The translations under genes and the position numbers were made by a program. The notes beneath the pieces were generated by a model, which saw only the letters and a program-made list of their open reading frames with translations, did no database searches and was not told the DNA's origin. A DNA stretch of 64,000 nucleotides, from assembly GCA_016649715.1 (NCBI GenBank), contig JAENXC010000001.1, positions 124,001 to 188,000 on the forward strand, in the 5' to 3' direction. The stretch is from Flavobacteriaceae bacterium (lineage in GTDB: Bacteria > Bacteroidota > Bacteroidia > Flavobacteriales > Flavobacteriaceae). Positions 52,640-60,807 of the stretch are shown piece by piece. Position 1 is the stretch's first letter. Every line of letters begins with the position of its first letter.

Positions 52640-53884
52640 ATGAATGATATTACTGTTGATGTGTTAATTATCGGTGCCGGACCTTCTGGTTGTGTAGCAT
52701 CCGCCTATTTAAAAAACAACGGGATTAGCTCCAAAGTGGTTGAAAAAAGCAAGTTCCCTCGTTTCGTGATTGGCGAAAGCCTTTTGCCCCGCTGTATGGA
52801 TCATTTTGAGGAAACGGAACTTTTGGACTGTTTGATGGCCAAGAAATACGAAATAAAATCAGGCGCGCGATTTTTAAAGGGCGATGTTGTCTGCAATTTC
52901 GATTTCAGCAAAAAACATACCCCTGGCTGGGACTATACGTGGCAAGTTCCACGGGCCGATTTTGACAATACCCTTGCAAAAGAAATCGTGAAAAAAGGCG
53001 TGGATCTCTCCTTTGAACACGAGGTTACTGCAGTTCGGTTTGACAAAAATGGACATTCCACCACAACAGTAAAAGATGAAAAAGGCAACGAATATAATGT
53101 TAAAGCAAAATTTATCATTGATAGCAGTGGCTACGGGCGGGTTTTGCCGCGTTTGCTGGATTTGGAAAAACCCTCTTCCCTAGATGCACACTCATCAATA
53201 TTTACCCATATAAGCGAGCCCAACCGTCCCGAAGGGGTGGAAGGAACCCTCATTACTTTCGATGTGGTAATGGAGAAAGTTTGGCTTTGGGTCATTCCTT
53301 TTTCAAACGGAAACACGAGCATCGGCTTTGCAGGGCCCACTGAATTCATTGAATCTTTTAAAGGTACAAATGCCGAAAGACTGCGCGAAATGCTGAAAAT
53401 CTCCGATTATTATTACGATAGATTGAAGGATCAGGAATTTCTTTTTGAGCCGCACATCATTAAAAATTATTCCAAAGCGGTGACTAAGCTCTGCGGAAAA
53501 GGCTTTGCCCTTACGGGAAACAGTTCCGAATTCCTGGACCCCATTTTTTCCTCGGGCGTAACCTTTGCCACTGAATCTGGGCTGAAAGCGGCCAAATTGA
53601 TAACCAAGGAATTAAAAGGCGAAAAGGTTGACTGGGAGAAGGATTACACAAGCTATATTTTGAAAGGTGTGGATGTCTTCAGGACCTACGTGGACGAATG
53701 GTACACGGGTAACCTTCAAAAAATATTTTTCCACCGTCCCGAGAATCCTGTGGTAAAAGAGCAAATTTGCGCTGTGCTTTCCGGCTATGTTTGGGACGAT
53801 ACCAATCCTTTTGTAAAAAACCACAACCGCCTTGTCAAGACGGTTGTAAAGGTTATTGATTTGGAAAATGAGCGGGCGAACTAA
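52640..53884 (+). CDS. FAD-dependent halogenase/monooxygenase-like enzyme
   Basis: A 414-residue flavoprotein of the tryptophan-halogenase/geranylgeranyl-reductase group. The FAD fold is LIIGAGPSGCVASAYL (about residues 9-24), followed by KFPRFVIGESLLPRC. The W-x-W-x-I-P-like motif typical of the family is VWLWVIPF (about 213). The second FAD block is CGKGFALTGNSSEFLDPIFSSG. Flexirubins are often hydroxylated or chlorinated on the aryl ring, so ring oxidation or halogenation is the likely role. It is the only plus-strand member, divergent from TAL. Confidence 0.85.
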   Translation: MNDITVDVLIIGAGPSGCVASAYLKNNGISSKVVEKSKFPRFVIGESLLPRCMDHFEETELLDCLMAKKYEIKSGARFLKGDVVCNFDFSKKHTPGWDYTWQVPRADFDNTLAKEIVKKGVDLSFEHEVTAVRFDKNGHSTTTVKDEKGNEYNVKAKFIIDSSGYGRVLPRLLDLEKPSSLDAHSSIFTHISEPNRPEGVEGTLITFDVVMEKVWLWVIPFSNGNTSIGFAGPTEFIESFKGTNAERLREMLKISDYYYDRLKDQEFLFEPHIIKNYSKAVTKLCGKGFALTGNSSEFLDPIFSSGVTFATESGLKAAKLITKELKGEKVDWEKDYTSYILKGVDVFRTYVDEWYTGNLQKIFFHRPENPVVKEQICAVLSGYVWDDTNPFVKNHNRLVKTVVKVIDLENERAN

Positions 53885-53889
53885 TTTTC

Positions 53890-54492
53890 CTATTTCGCTT
53901 TTTTCTGGATATTTTTCGCAACTTCTTTGGCTAGTTTGGCATAGGCTTCAGAAATACGGTAGCCTGAGTCAAAATCATAGCCCATGGCGCCACTGCCTTC
54001 CACTTTGGTGTAATCTGCAGCGAAAATAACATTGTTCTGCTCTCCGGTTTTGTAAACTGAAATAGTGACTTCTATTTTTGAGTTTTGACGGACCACGCCC
54101 ACATTGTAACCTGCATACATCAATGTAGTGTGCACTTTCATTGTATATGCCGCACCAATGTCTTTCCCTGCTTTTACATCACCATCATCAAAACGCTTGT
54201 TAAAAGATTCAATGAATTTAGGCTCATAACGGTTTTCACGGTCAGCAAACCAAGATTCCTTGAATTTCTCACCAGATTCTGGATCTTTTTCGTCTCTTTT
54301 AGACATTTTATCCTCCAAAAACTCTTCTTCAGACTTGTATTTTGGGATGGAAAGGTTTGAGTAATCAAACTCAAGATTGTAAGCGGTGATTCCTTTTAAA
54401 TTTTTAAAATCACCTTTTGTTACTTTCACTTTTTGTGAAAACATCAAAGTGGTGCAAAGCAACACGACAATGAGCATTAATTGTTTTTTCAT
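53890..54492 (-). CDS. Exported protein of unknown function
   Basis: From ATG 54492 (200 residues) the product has a signal peptide, MKKQLMLIVVLLCTTLMFSQ, and a mature domain with no family I can name. It includes GDFKNLKGITAYNLEFDYSNL, KDIGAAYTMKVHTTLMYAGYNVG and a C-terminal amphipathic helix AEAYAKLAKEVAKNIQKKAK-like. The longer start at 54651 adds 53 unrelated residues and is not used. A canonical promoter sits 31 bases upstream. It converges with the FAD enzyme gene. Confidence 0.8.
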   Translation of the reverse strand: MKKQLMLIVVLLCTTLMFSQKVKVTKGDFKNLKGITAYNLEFDYSNLSIPKYKSEEEFLEDKMSKRDEKDPESGEKFKESWFADRENRYEPKFIESFNKRFDDGDVKAGKDIGAAYTMKVHTTLMYAGYNVGVVRQNSKIEVTISVYKTGEQNNVIFAADYTKVEGSGAMGYDFDSGYRISEAYAKLAKEVAKNIQKKAK

Positions 54493-54522
54493 AATTGTTT
54501 TAATTAAGGGTTTTACGTATGG

Positions 54523-54551
54523 CAAACATATTAAAATATTTTTCAACCAAA
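54523..54551 (-). promoter_or_regulatory. Promoter of the exported-protein gene
   Basis: TTTG (54548-54551) and TATGTTTG (54523-54530) are 17 bases apart on the minus strand, a textbook Bacteroidota -33/-7 pair. The predicted start leaves a leader of about 27 nt. Confidence 0.7.
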
Positions 54552-54640
54552 GCGATATAAAACCTAAAGACTCGAGATTTGGATTATCTATGAAGGAAAC
54601 ACAATAACAGATTTCGGTGAATATAAAAAAAACGGAAAAG

Positions 54641-54780
54641 AAAAATCCCAACCTTTTTCAAGATTGGGATTCACATTAGGAAACGACAGCAACACAAAAA
54701 CCTATAGGCTTTTGTGTTGCTGCCACCCACGGTCACGTGTGCCAATAAGTTTTTGATAATTTGGAGAAATTGTAGAAAAT
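54641..54780 (-). ncRNA. Tandem structured RNA, unit A
   Basis: A 140-nt unit on the minus strand. In RNA order it has a conserved unpaired leader with TTTCTCCAAATTATC, a short hairpin around CACGTG, an 18-bp stem (54707-54724 with 54685-54702, loop TATA), a spacer, and a 12-bp intrinsic terminator (54644-54671) with a T run. G-U pairs in the long stem and in the terminator are paired only on the minus strand, which sets the orientation. It repeats unit B at high identity outside the long stem. No promoter is seen inside the unit; it is probably read from the tRNA-Gln promoter. Confidence 0.72.
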
Positions 54781-54921
54781 AAAAAACCTCAAACTTTTTC
54801 AAGATTGAGATATGTGAGAGGAAACGGCATAAGTATAAAAGCTGGAAGCTTTTATACTTATGCCACCCACAGTCACGTGGGCCAACAAGTTTTTGATAAT
54901 TTGGAGAAATTGAAGCAAAAG
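54781..54921 (-). ncRNA. Tandem structured RNA, unit B
   Basis: A 141-nt unit directly downstream of the tRNA-Gln terminator. The long stem is 18 bp without mismatch (54847-54864 with 54826-54843, 3-nt loop). Against unit A, six base pairs are changed on both sides at once and two differ only as G-U versus G-C, so pairing is conserved while sequence is not. A short hairpin (CCCAC/GTGGG, 54866-54881) precedes it, and a terminator with one mismatch (54786-54811, then six Ts) ends it. I know no name for it; the Flavo-1 RNA family of flavobacteria is one candidate. Confidence 0.72.
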
Positions 54922-54954
54922 AAAAAATCCCAACCTTTTTCAAGATTGAGATTT
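54922..54954 (-). terminator. Terminator of tRNA-Gln
   Basis: A 13-bp stem (54925-54937 with 54942-54954; loop GAAA in the RNA), with G-U pairs only on the minus strand, is followed by a T run. It lies nine bases after the tRNA 3' end. The same terminator sequence ends RNA units A and B. Confidence 0.85.
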
Positions 54955-54962
54955 CGTTTTTG

Positions 54963-55035
54963 TTGGCCCACTAGGGCTCGAACCTAGACTCTTCTGTACC
55001 AAAAACAGACGTGTTGCCAGTTACACCATGGGCCA
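54963..55035 (-). tRNA. tRNA-Gln (anticodon UUG)
   Basis: A 73-nt cloverleaf on the minus strand. The acceptor stem is TGGCCCA/TGGGCCA, the D arm starts GGTGTAACTGGC, and the anticodon stem TCTGT/ACAGA holds the loop TTTTGGT with anticodon TTG. The T arm is CTAGG TTCGAGC CCTAG, and the discriminator is A. The 3' CCA is not encoded, as is common in this phylum. Confidence 0.97.
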
Positions 55036-55097
55036 ATTCCAAAAAAACTTGGGCCTTCGCCCTCCGAAGCTAAAAATATTTTTTAGCATTGGAGGTG

Positions 55098-55128
55098 CAA
55101 ATTTAATACAAACTTTGGCTTGTACAAA
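55098..55128 (-). promoter_or_regulatory. Promoter of the tRNA-Gln/small-RNA transcript
   Basis: TTTG (55125-55128) and TAAATTTG (55098-55105) are 19 bases apart on the minus strand, and CACC follows. This is the strongest promoter-like sequence in the region, about 60 bases before the tRNA. The leader contains a hairpin (GCTAAAAA/TTTTTAGC, about 55068-55088). Confidence 0.75.
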
Positions 55129-55219
55129 TATTTTGTTGCAAAAAAATTACTTCCTTTCACACAAACCCATCTTTAGTTAAAAATATCATATCATATTGTA
55201 CGTTACCTCAATTACATAC

Positions 55220-55249
55220 TTGGGGCTATCTATATTATTAGTAAATTCG
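55220..55249 (+). promoter_or_regulatory. Promoter of the DUF2723 gene
   Basis: TTG (55220-55222) and TAAATTCG (55242-55249, one mismatch to TAnnTTTG) are 19 bases apart, about 25 bases before the ATG at 55274. Confidence 0.5.
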
Positions 55250-55273
55250 TCCCATTAAAATTTATATGTGCTT

Positions 55274-58200
55274 ATGGGTTCTTTCAACTTTACAAAATGG
55301 AACAAAATCACGGGCTGGCTCGTCTTTGCGATTGCCCTCACTACATTCTGGCTCACGGTAGAGCCCACCGCAAGTTTTTGGGATTGTGGTGAATATATTA
55401 CCACCGCCAGCAATCTTGAAGTTGGCCACCCGCCGGGAGCACCGCTCTTTCAGCTTTTGGGCGCTTTCTTCTCCATTTTTGCACCCGATGCTTCATACAT
55501 TGCGCTCACCATTAACTTAATGTCAGTTTTCGCCAGCGCATTTACCATTCTATTTATGTTTTGGTCGCTCACTATTTTGCTAACCAATGTGGTTTCAAAA
55601 CATCAAGAAATAGAAAAAACCAGTGCCATTGCCATCATTGGTAGTGCTGCTGTGGGCTCACTTGCCTTTGCGTTTACCGATAGTTTTTGGTTTAATGCCG
55701 TGGAAGCGGAAGTGTATGCAAGTGCCGCCTTTTTAATGGCAGTGCTGTTTTATACCGCGCTTCGTTGGGAACGCGAAATGCTGGAACCCCTCGGAAATCG
55801 ATGGATAATCCTAATTGCCTTCATCATCGGGCTTTCCTTCGGGATCCACTTTATGGCGTTGCTGACCATTCCCGCCATTGGGTTTTTGTATTTCTTCAAA
55901 CATTACAAAACCATTACCGTAAAAAATTTCATAGTTGCCAATATTGTTACCGTAGCTATTCTTCTTTTGATTTTTAAACTTTTATTGCCCTGGACAATGA
56001 AGTTTTTTAGTGCTTCTGAGTTGTTTTTCGTGAACAACATTGGGCTTCCTTTCAACTCTGGAACCATTTTCGCAGCCATCCTTTTCATTGTTCTCTTTGT
56101 GTACGGTTTGCGCTATACCAGAAAAAAACAATACGTACAACTCAACACCTTGCTACTTTGTATCCTTTTTATATTTATAGGATTTTCGAGCTGGCTGATG
56201 CTCCCTATCCGCGCCAACGCCGGGACGGTGATAAACGAAAACAACCCGAACAACGCCCGCGAACTGTTGGCCTATTACAACCGCGAGCAATATCCAGAAA
56301 CCCATCTTTTTTACGGTCCTCTTTTTACGGAAAGCTATGTGGGGCTTGACGAGAACAATCCGTATAAAGACGACAAACCGAATTACGAAAGAGACGAGAC
56401 CACGGGAAAATACGTGATTGTAAACAACTACAAAAACGCCAGCCAAAACACCGAAGATTCCCAAAAAGGATTCTTCCCAAGAATGTGGAGCACAGAGCAT
56501 AGCGCTAACTATATGGAATTCACCGGCGGACTCGATTTTTCGGTTAAAAGTGAATATTTAAGCGAACCACGGCTTGTGGAAGAAGTGAACAAATTTAAAC
56601 AGGCCGACAACCAAGGACTGGTGGACAGGGATGATTACGATAAATTCCTAAAGAATTTTGGGCAATATCTCGACATCCAAAAACCTTCCTTTTTTCAGAA
56701 CATGAAATTTATGTTCGAGTTTCAGTTTGGATATATGTACTGGCGCTACTTTATGTGGAATTTCACCGGAAGACAAGACGATGTGCAGGGCCAATACACC
56801 GATTTGCACGGCAATTGGATAAGCGGCATCAAGTTTATCGACGCGCTTCGTTTGGGAAATCAAGACAATCTGCCCAGCGATATGAAAAACAACAAAGCTC
56901 GGAACACCTACTTTTTCCTTCCGCTTATTTTAGGGATTATAGGTTTGGTTTTTCACTTTAAAAACGATCAAAAAAGTTTTTGGGTATTGCTCGTGCTATT
57001 CCTGTTCACGGGGCTTGCCTTAAAAATATACCTCAACGAACGACCCTTTGAACCGCGCGAACGGGACTATGCTTTGGTGGGTAGTTTCTACGTTTTCGGA
57101 ATGTGGATAGGTTATGGAGTGTATGCGCTTTTCGACCTATTGAAAAATTATCTAAAACCAAAAATTGCGCTGCCCCTGGTGCTTATTGTTACCGCTTTGG
57201 CCGCTCCAATATTGTTGGCAACTCAAAACTGGGACGACCACGACAGAAGCGGACGATATACCGCACAGTCTATGGGCAAAATGTATTTGGATTCCTGCGA
57301 TAAAAACGGAATACTTTTTACTATTGGCGACAATGACACCTTCGCGCTTTGGTATGCCCAGAATATTGAAGGCTACCGTCAAGATGTGCGTATCGTGAAT
57401 ACCAGTCTGTTCCAAACCGATTGGTACATTGACGATATGAAGAAAAAAGCCTTCACCAGCGACCCAATTCCTTCACAATTAACGCACGCCAAGTACCGAT
57501 GGGGCTCACGCGACTTTTTGATCTATCAAAAAACCACGCAGGATACTATTGACATTAAAACCTGGATGAATTTTGTGGCCAACGACAGCCCAGCTACCCA
57601 AATGGAACTGCCCAGTGGCCAGCAAGTGAACACCTTTCCTTCAAAAGTGATCCGTGTTCCGGTTGATAAAGAAGCTGTTCTGAAAAACGGAATCGTGGAC
57701 CCAAAAGATGCCGACAAAATTGTACCCTATATAGATATTAACCTGAAAGGTGACATTATATATAAAAACCGAATGTTGATGTTGGACATCATTGCCAACA
57801 ACAACTGGAAACGCCCCATCTATTTCAGCGGCGGAAGTTTTGGCGATGATGATTATTTGTGGATGAAAGATTATCTGCAATTGGACGGGGTGGTATATAA
57901 ATTGGTGCCAATAAGGACCCCAATTGACAAGCGAAACCCATTCGACATGGGCCGCATTGACGCCGACAAAATGTACAATATCGTGATGAGTTGGGATTGG
58001 GGCAACAGCGGCAGCCCCGATATTTACCACGATACCGAAACCCGCCGAAACGGAATAACCTACCGAAGCAACCTAGCCCGTCTTGCCGAGGCTTTAATAA
58101 ACAACGACGAAAAAGGTAAAGCAGAAAAAGTATTGGATCTGGCAATGGAGAAAATGCCCGTGAAATATTTTGAATATTACTCACTGCTGGAACCCTATGT

Positions 58201-58597
58201 TATTGGGTATTACGAACTCGACAAAACTGAAAAAGCAAGAAAGGTTTACGACGAAGTTACCAAAATGTACCAAGAACACTTAACTTATTACAACAGCTTA
58301 AAATTTAACAGGCAGCGCGCCATTGCTTCCGATATTATCAGTGATATGGAGCGGTACAGAAGCTTGGTGCAGCTTGTAGTTGTTTATGATGATGAAACAT
58401 ACGCACGTGCCGAAGCAAAGAAGTTCAATGACTATTTGAAATTGTTCCGCCATTTCTATTCGCCCGATGAAGCCATGGATGTGGACAAGGATATTGAAAA
58501 GGATTCAACACTGGAAATTCCTTTGGATTCAAACCTATTGAAAAAGATGGAGCGTGACCCTACAGAAGAAATTGAAAGGAAAGCTCCCGTAAATTAA
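55274..58597 (+). CDS. DUF2723 large membrane protein (GT117-type glycosyltransferase)
   Basis: A 1107-residue protein. The N-terminal half has about a dozen membrane helices and the DUF2723 signature EPTASFWDCGEYITTASNLEVGHPPGAP (split here in the first helix region). The Glu/Asp near the membrane edge resembles protein O-mannosyltransferase catalytic residues. The C-terminal part (from about 650) is soluble and ends in a helical, TPR-like tail. In Bacteroidota these proteins are listed as glycosyltransferase family 117. The GTG at 55268 is in frame, but ATG 55274 is preferred and fits the promoter. The next gene follows after a few bases. Confidence 0.88.
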   Translation: MGSFNFTKWNKITGWLVFAIALTTFWLTVEPTASFWDCGEYITTASNLEVGHPPGAPLFQLLGAFFSIFAPDASYIALTINLMSVFASAFTILFMFWSLTILLTNVVSKHQEIEKTSAIAIIGSAAVGSLAFAFTDSFWFNAVEAEVYASAAFLMAVLFYTALRWEREMLEPLGNRWIILIAFIIGLSFGIHFMALLTIPAIGFLYFFKHYKTITVKNFIVANIVTVAILLLIFKLLLPWTMKFFSASELFFVNNIGLPFNSGTIFAAILFIVLFVYGLRYTRKKQYVQLNTLLLCILFIFIGFSSWLMLPIRANAGTVINENNPNNARELLAYYNREQYPETHLFYGPLFTESYVGLDENNPYKDDKPNYERDETTGKYVIVNNYKNASQNTEDSQKGFFPRMWSTEHSANYMEFTGGLDFSVKSEYLSEPRLVEEVNKFKQADNQGLVDRDDYDKFLKNFGQYLDIQKPSFFQNMKFMFEFQFGYMYWRYFMWNFTGRQDDVQGQYTDLHGNWISGIKFIDALRLGNQDNLPSDMKNNKARNTYFFLPLILGIIGLVFHFKNDQKSFWVLLVLFLFTGLALKIYLNERPFEPRERDYALVGSFYVFGMWIGYGVYALFDLLKNYLKPKIALPLVLIVTALAAPILLATQNWDDHDRSGRYTAQSMGKMYLDSCDKNGILFTIGDNDTFALWYAQNIEGYRQDVRIVNTSLFQTDWYIDDMKKKAFTSDPIPSQLTHAKYRWGSRDFLIYQKTTQDTIDIKTWMNFVANDSPATQMELPSGQQVNTFPSKVIRVPVDKEAVLKNGIVDPKDADKIVPYIDINLKGDIIYKNRMLMLDIIANNNWKRPIYFSGGSFGDDDYLWMKDYLQLDGVVYKLVPIRTPIDKRNPFDMGRIDADKMYNIVMSWDWGNSGSPDIYHDTETRRNGITYRSNLARLAEALINNDEKGKAEKVLDLAMEKMPVKYFEYYSLLEPYVIGYYELDKTEKARKVYDEVTKMYQEHLTYYNSLKFNRQRAIASDIISDMERYRSLVQLVVVYDDETYARAEAKKFNDYLKLFRHFYSPDEAMDVDKDIEKDSTLEIPLDSNLLKKMERDPTEEIERKAPVN

Positions 58598-58624
58598 AAC
58601 ATTTTGAAATTCAATTTGGTAAAA

Positions 58625-59248
58625 ATGCCCAGATTCATTCAGCGGTTGTACCCTGAACGGATTTGGGCATTTTCACATAAAAAAGATTCGGTCTATCTCA
58701 CTTTTGACGATGGTCCAATTCCCGAAGTTACACCTTGGGTGTTGGACGAACTGAAAAAACACAATGCAAAAGCCACCTTTTTCTGCATAGGCGAAAATGT
58801 TCAAAAGCATCCCGAGGTTTTTCAAAAAATACTTTCCGAAGGGCATTCCGTGGGCAATCATACATTTAACCATTTAAAAGGGACAAAAACAGAAACTTCG
58901 GAATATATTGAGAATGTGGAAAAAGCTGGAAGACAGATGGAAAACAATTCAGAATTCAAAATTCAAAATTCAAAATTATTTAGACCACCTTATGGAAAAA
59001 TCACTTCAAAACAAGCCAAAATACTTCAGAAAAAAGGCTTCAAAATTGTGATGTGGGATATAATTAGCTATGATTTTGACGCAACTATTTCCGAAGAAGA
59101 ATGCCTTCAAAACGTTTTAAAAAACATTAAGCCCGGAAGCGTGGTTGTTTTACACGATAGTTTAAAGGCAGAAAAAAACCTTCGGTATGTGTTGCCGAAG
59201 GTTTTGGAGTTTATTGGGGAGAAAGGTTGGTCATCTAAGCCAATATAG
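58625..59248 (+). CDS. NodB-type polysaccharide deacetylase
   Basis: A 207-residue single-domain NodB enzyme: YLTFDDGPIPEVTPWVL with the Asp pair, the metal His pair in VGNHTFNHLKG, FRPPYGKITS, and SVVVLHDSLKAEKN near the end. It has no signal peptide. A TTG 21 bases upstream is in frame, but ATG 58625 is the natural start. Inside the gene the 8-nt unit ATTCAAAA is repeated three times (58953-58977), giving SEFKIQNSKL just before the RPPYG motif. It lies 27 bases after the DUF2723 gene, probably co-transcribed. Confidence 0.88.
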   Translation: MPRFIQRLYPERIWAFSHKKDSVYLTFDDGPIPEVTPWVLDELKKHNAKATFFCIGENVQKHPEVFQKILSEGHSVGNHTFNHLKGTKTETSEYIENVEKAGRQMENNSEFKIQNSKLFRPPYGKITSKQAKILQKKGFKIVMWDIISYDFDATISEEECLQNVLKNIKPGSVVVLHDSLKAEKNLRYVLPKVLEFIGEKGWSSKPI

Positions 59249-59254
59249 ATATTA

Positions 59255-60733
59255 TTATTTCAAATTAACATTGAGCGAAAACACCGTAATTGAGGTCGTA
59301 CCAGATCCCACCAGCCTTTGCCCCCAAATCTCAATGTAATCATTTGGTGCTAATTCAACAGTTCCAGAAATAGAATTACTTGATATATCAGAAGTATTGT
59401 TCACTCTCATTAAGGTATTGGTTTCAATCAACGATGTCCCGCCAGAGCCATTTTTCCTGATAAAGAAAGCATAATAATCTCCAGTTCCACTATTACCCCG
59501 CACTGATAGCGAAGCATTTATTTGGAAGGTACGAGTCTTCTTTCCCAAATAGGTCAAGCGGTTATTTGAAGTAGATGAAGTTCGAAATAAATTTACTGCT
59601 GTAGTAGTGTTTAGGTTTGGAGTTGTTCCTAAAAGGTTTAATTCATTATTATTCGAGATTGATTACACAAAACCAGTAGTTATTGTTCCATTATAATAAA
59701 TATTTCCTGAAGCAACATCATCAGACTCCCTATGAATTCCGGGGCAGTTTACCGTCCAAGCATTTGTAAAATTATAGCCTGTGTAAGATCCGATGGTGTA
59801 TTTTTTTATAAATCCGGAGGGAGCAGTAGTATCTCCAGAAAACACGGTTCCGAACAAAATCCCATTCCCTACGGTTGGATTCGAACTTACATCAAATGCC
59901 ACAGCAGTTCCATTGGCGGTACTAAAACCACTTACTTTTTCAATCAATCCAAAAGTGCCTGTAAAGGTTTCATACGTGCCGTTGTTTCCTCCGAACCAAC
60001 CTTGGTTGCTCAATAATAAATTTCCGATGTTGCTAAAAGTTATTCCATTAGTATTGTTCAGAAACTGTACAATGTTCCCAAAATAAAGCCCCAAGCCAGA
60101 AATACTGCCTACACTTGTGGTCATTCCGTCAATGATGGTGTTTTGCACCAACAGCGAAGTATTCGTAGGTAATCCGGGACCAGTAATTTCAAATGCTTTT
60201 GCACCTTTTAAAGTAACATTTCGAATGCTTCCACCTGTATTTCCTTTAAAAATAACTCCTGTTGGAAATGAAAGGACGTCTTCATTGGCATCCAATCCCG
60301 AAACATAAGCATTATTTAAATCAATCGGAACCGCCAAGGTAATGGTGCCATTTATTTCGTAGTACGTATTTGTTTGCAAAAGATATTTAGTATTTCCCCC
60401 AGCAATAAACTCGGGAGCCAAATCTGCCACAGACTTCACAATCTTATAATTATTCCTTTGATTAGAAGCTGAATTTATCTTTACCCAAGCTGTAGAAGGC
60501 AGATCATAATAATAAAAAGATTTAAGATCTGTATCATAAACCAACAAACTGTTTGCAGGACTTGTAATGGAAGTTCGTTGCAAAGTAGTCATTCTCGGCG
60601 CAAGTAAACCCTGGGTTGTCGATTTAATATCGAGTGCTGAAGAAGCATCTGGATTAGTATTTCCAATCCCAACTTGGGCTTGCGAGATCATTGAAAAAAA
60701 TAAAAATGCAGGAAACACAGTGCGAAAACTCAT
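59255..60733 (-). pseudogene. Exported surface-type protein broken by an in-frame stop
   Basis: The gene starts at 60733 with a signal peptide (MSFRTVFPAFLFFSMISQAQ). It continues with VGIGNTNPDASSALDIKSTTQGLL and LLVYDTDLKSFYYYDL, the common opening of Bacteroidota tail-fibre-like surface proteins, then a long beta-rich region. At 59663-59665 a TAA interrupts the frame after residue 356. The same frame then goes on without a further stop to 59255 (about 136 codons, including TYLGKKTRTFQINASLSVRG). It is either a real nonsense mutation or one wrong base. The function is unknown. Confidence 0.75.
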
Positions 60734-60807
60734 CGCCTCAAAACCAAAGAGTTATTTATACACCTGAATGCTAAATAACGATTTTCAAGAAGTTCGTTTA
60801 AATATTT

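Larger units (their letters stand above)
19834..53884. other. Flexirubin-type (aryl polyene plus dialkylresorcinol) biosynthetic cluster
   Basis: About 33 minus-strand genes with overlaps or short gaps, and one divergent plus-strand FAD enzyme at 52640. Together they cover precursor supply (tyrosine ammonia-lyase, adenylate-forming ligase), polyene assembly (two ACPs, ketosynthases, ketoreductase, dehydratases), resorcinol formation (DarA, DarB), tailoring and export. The set of families is that of the flexirubin clusters known from Flavobacterium johnsoniae and Chitinophaga pinensis. Each member is described separately. Confidence 0.9.

Noticed and set aside
19834-53884. Genomic island or mobile origin for the pigment cluster
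   Set aside because: No integrase, transposase, attachment repeat or flanking tRNA boundary is seen; the nearby tRNA-Gln has no partial copy at the other end of the cluster.
54671-54943. A 90-codon minus-strand frame spanning the two RNA units
   Set aside because: The two copies are read in different relative frames at their best-conserved segment, so no protein sequence is conserved between them, whereas base pairing is.
54641-54954. CRISPR-like or tRNA-remnant reading of the repeated units
   Set aside because: The units are 140 nt with terminators and no spacer pattern, and they have no T-loop or anticodon arm; only the TTGGCCCA start recalls the tRNA acceptor stem.
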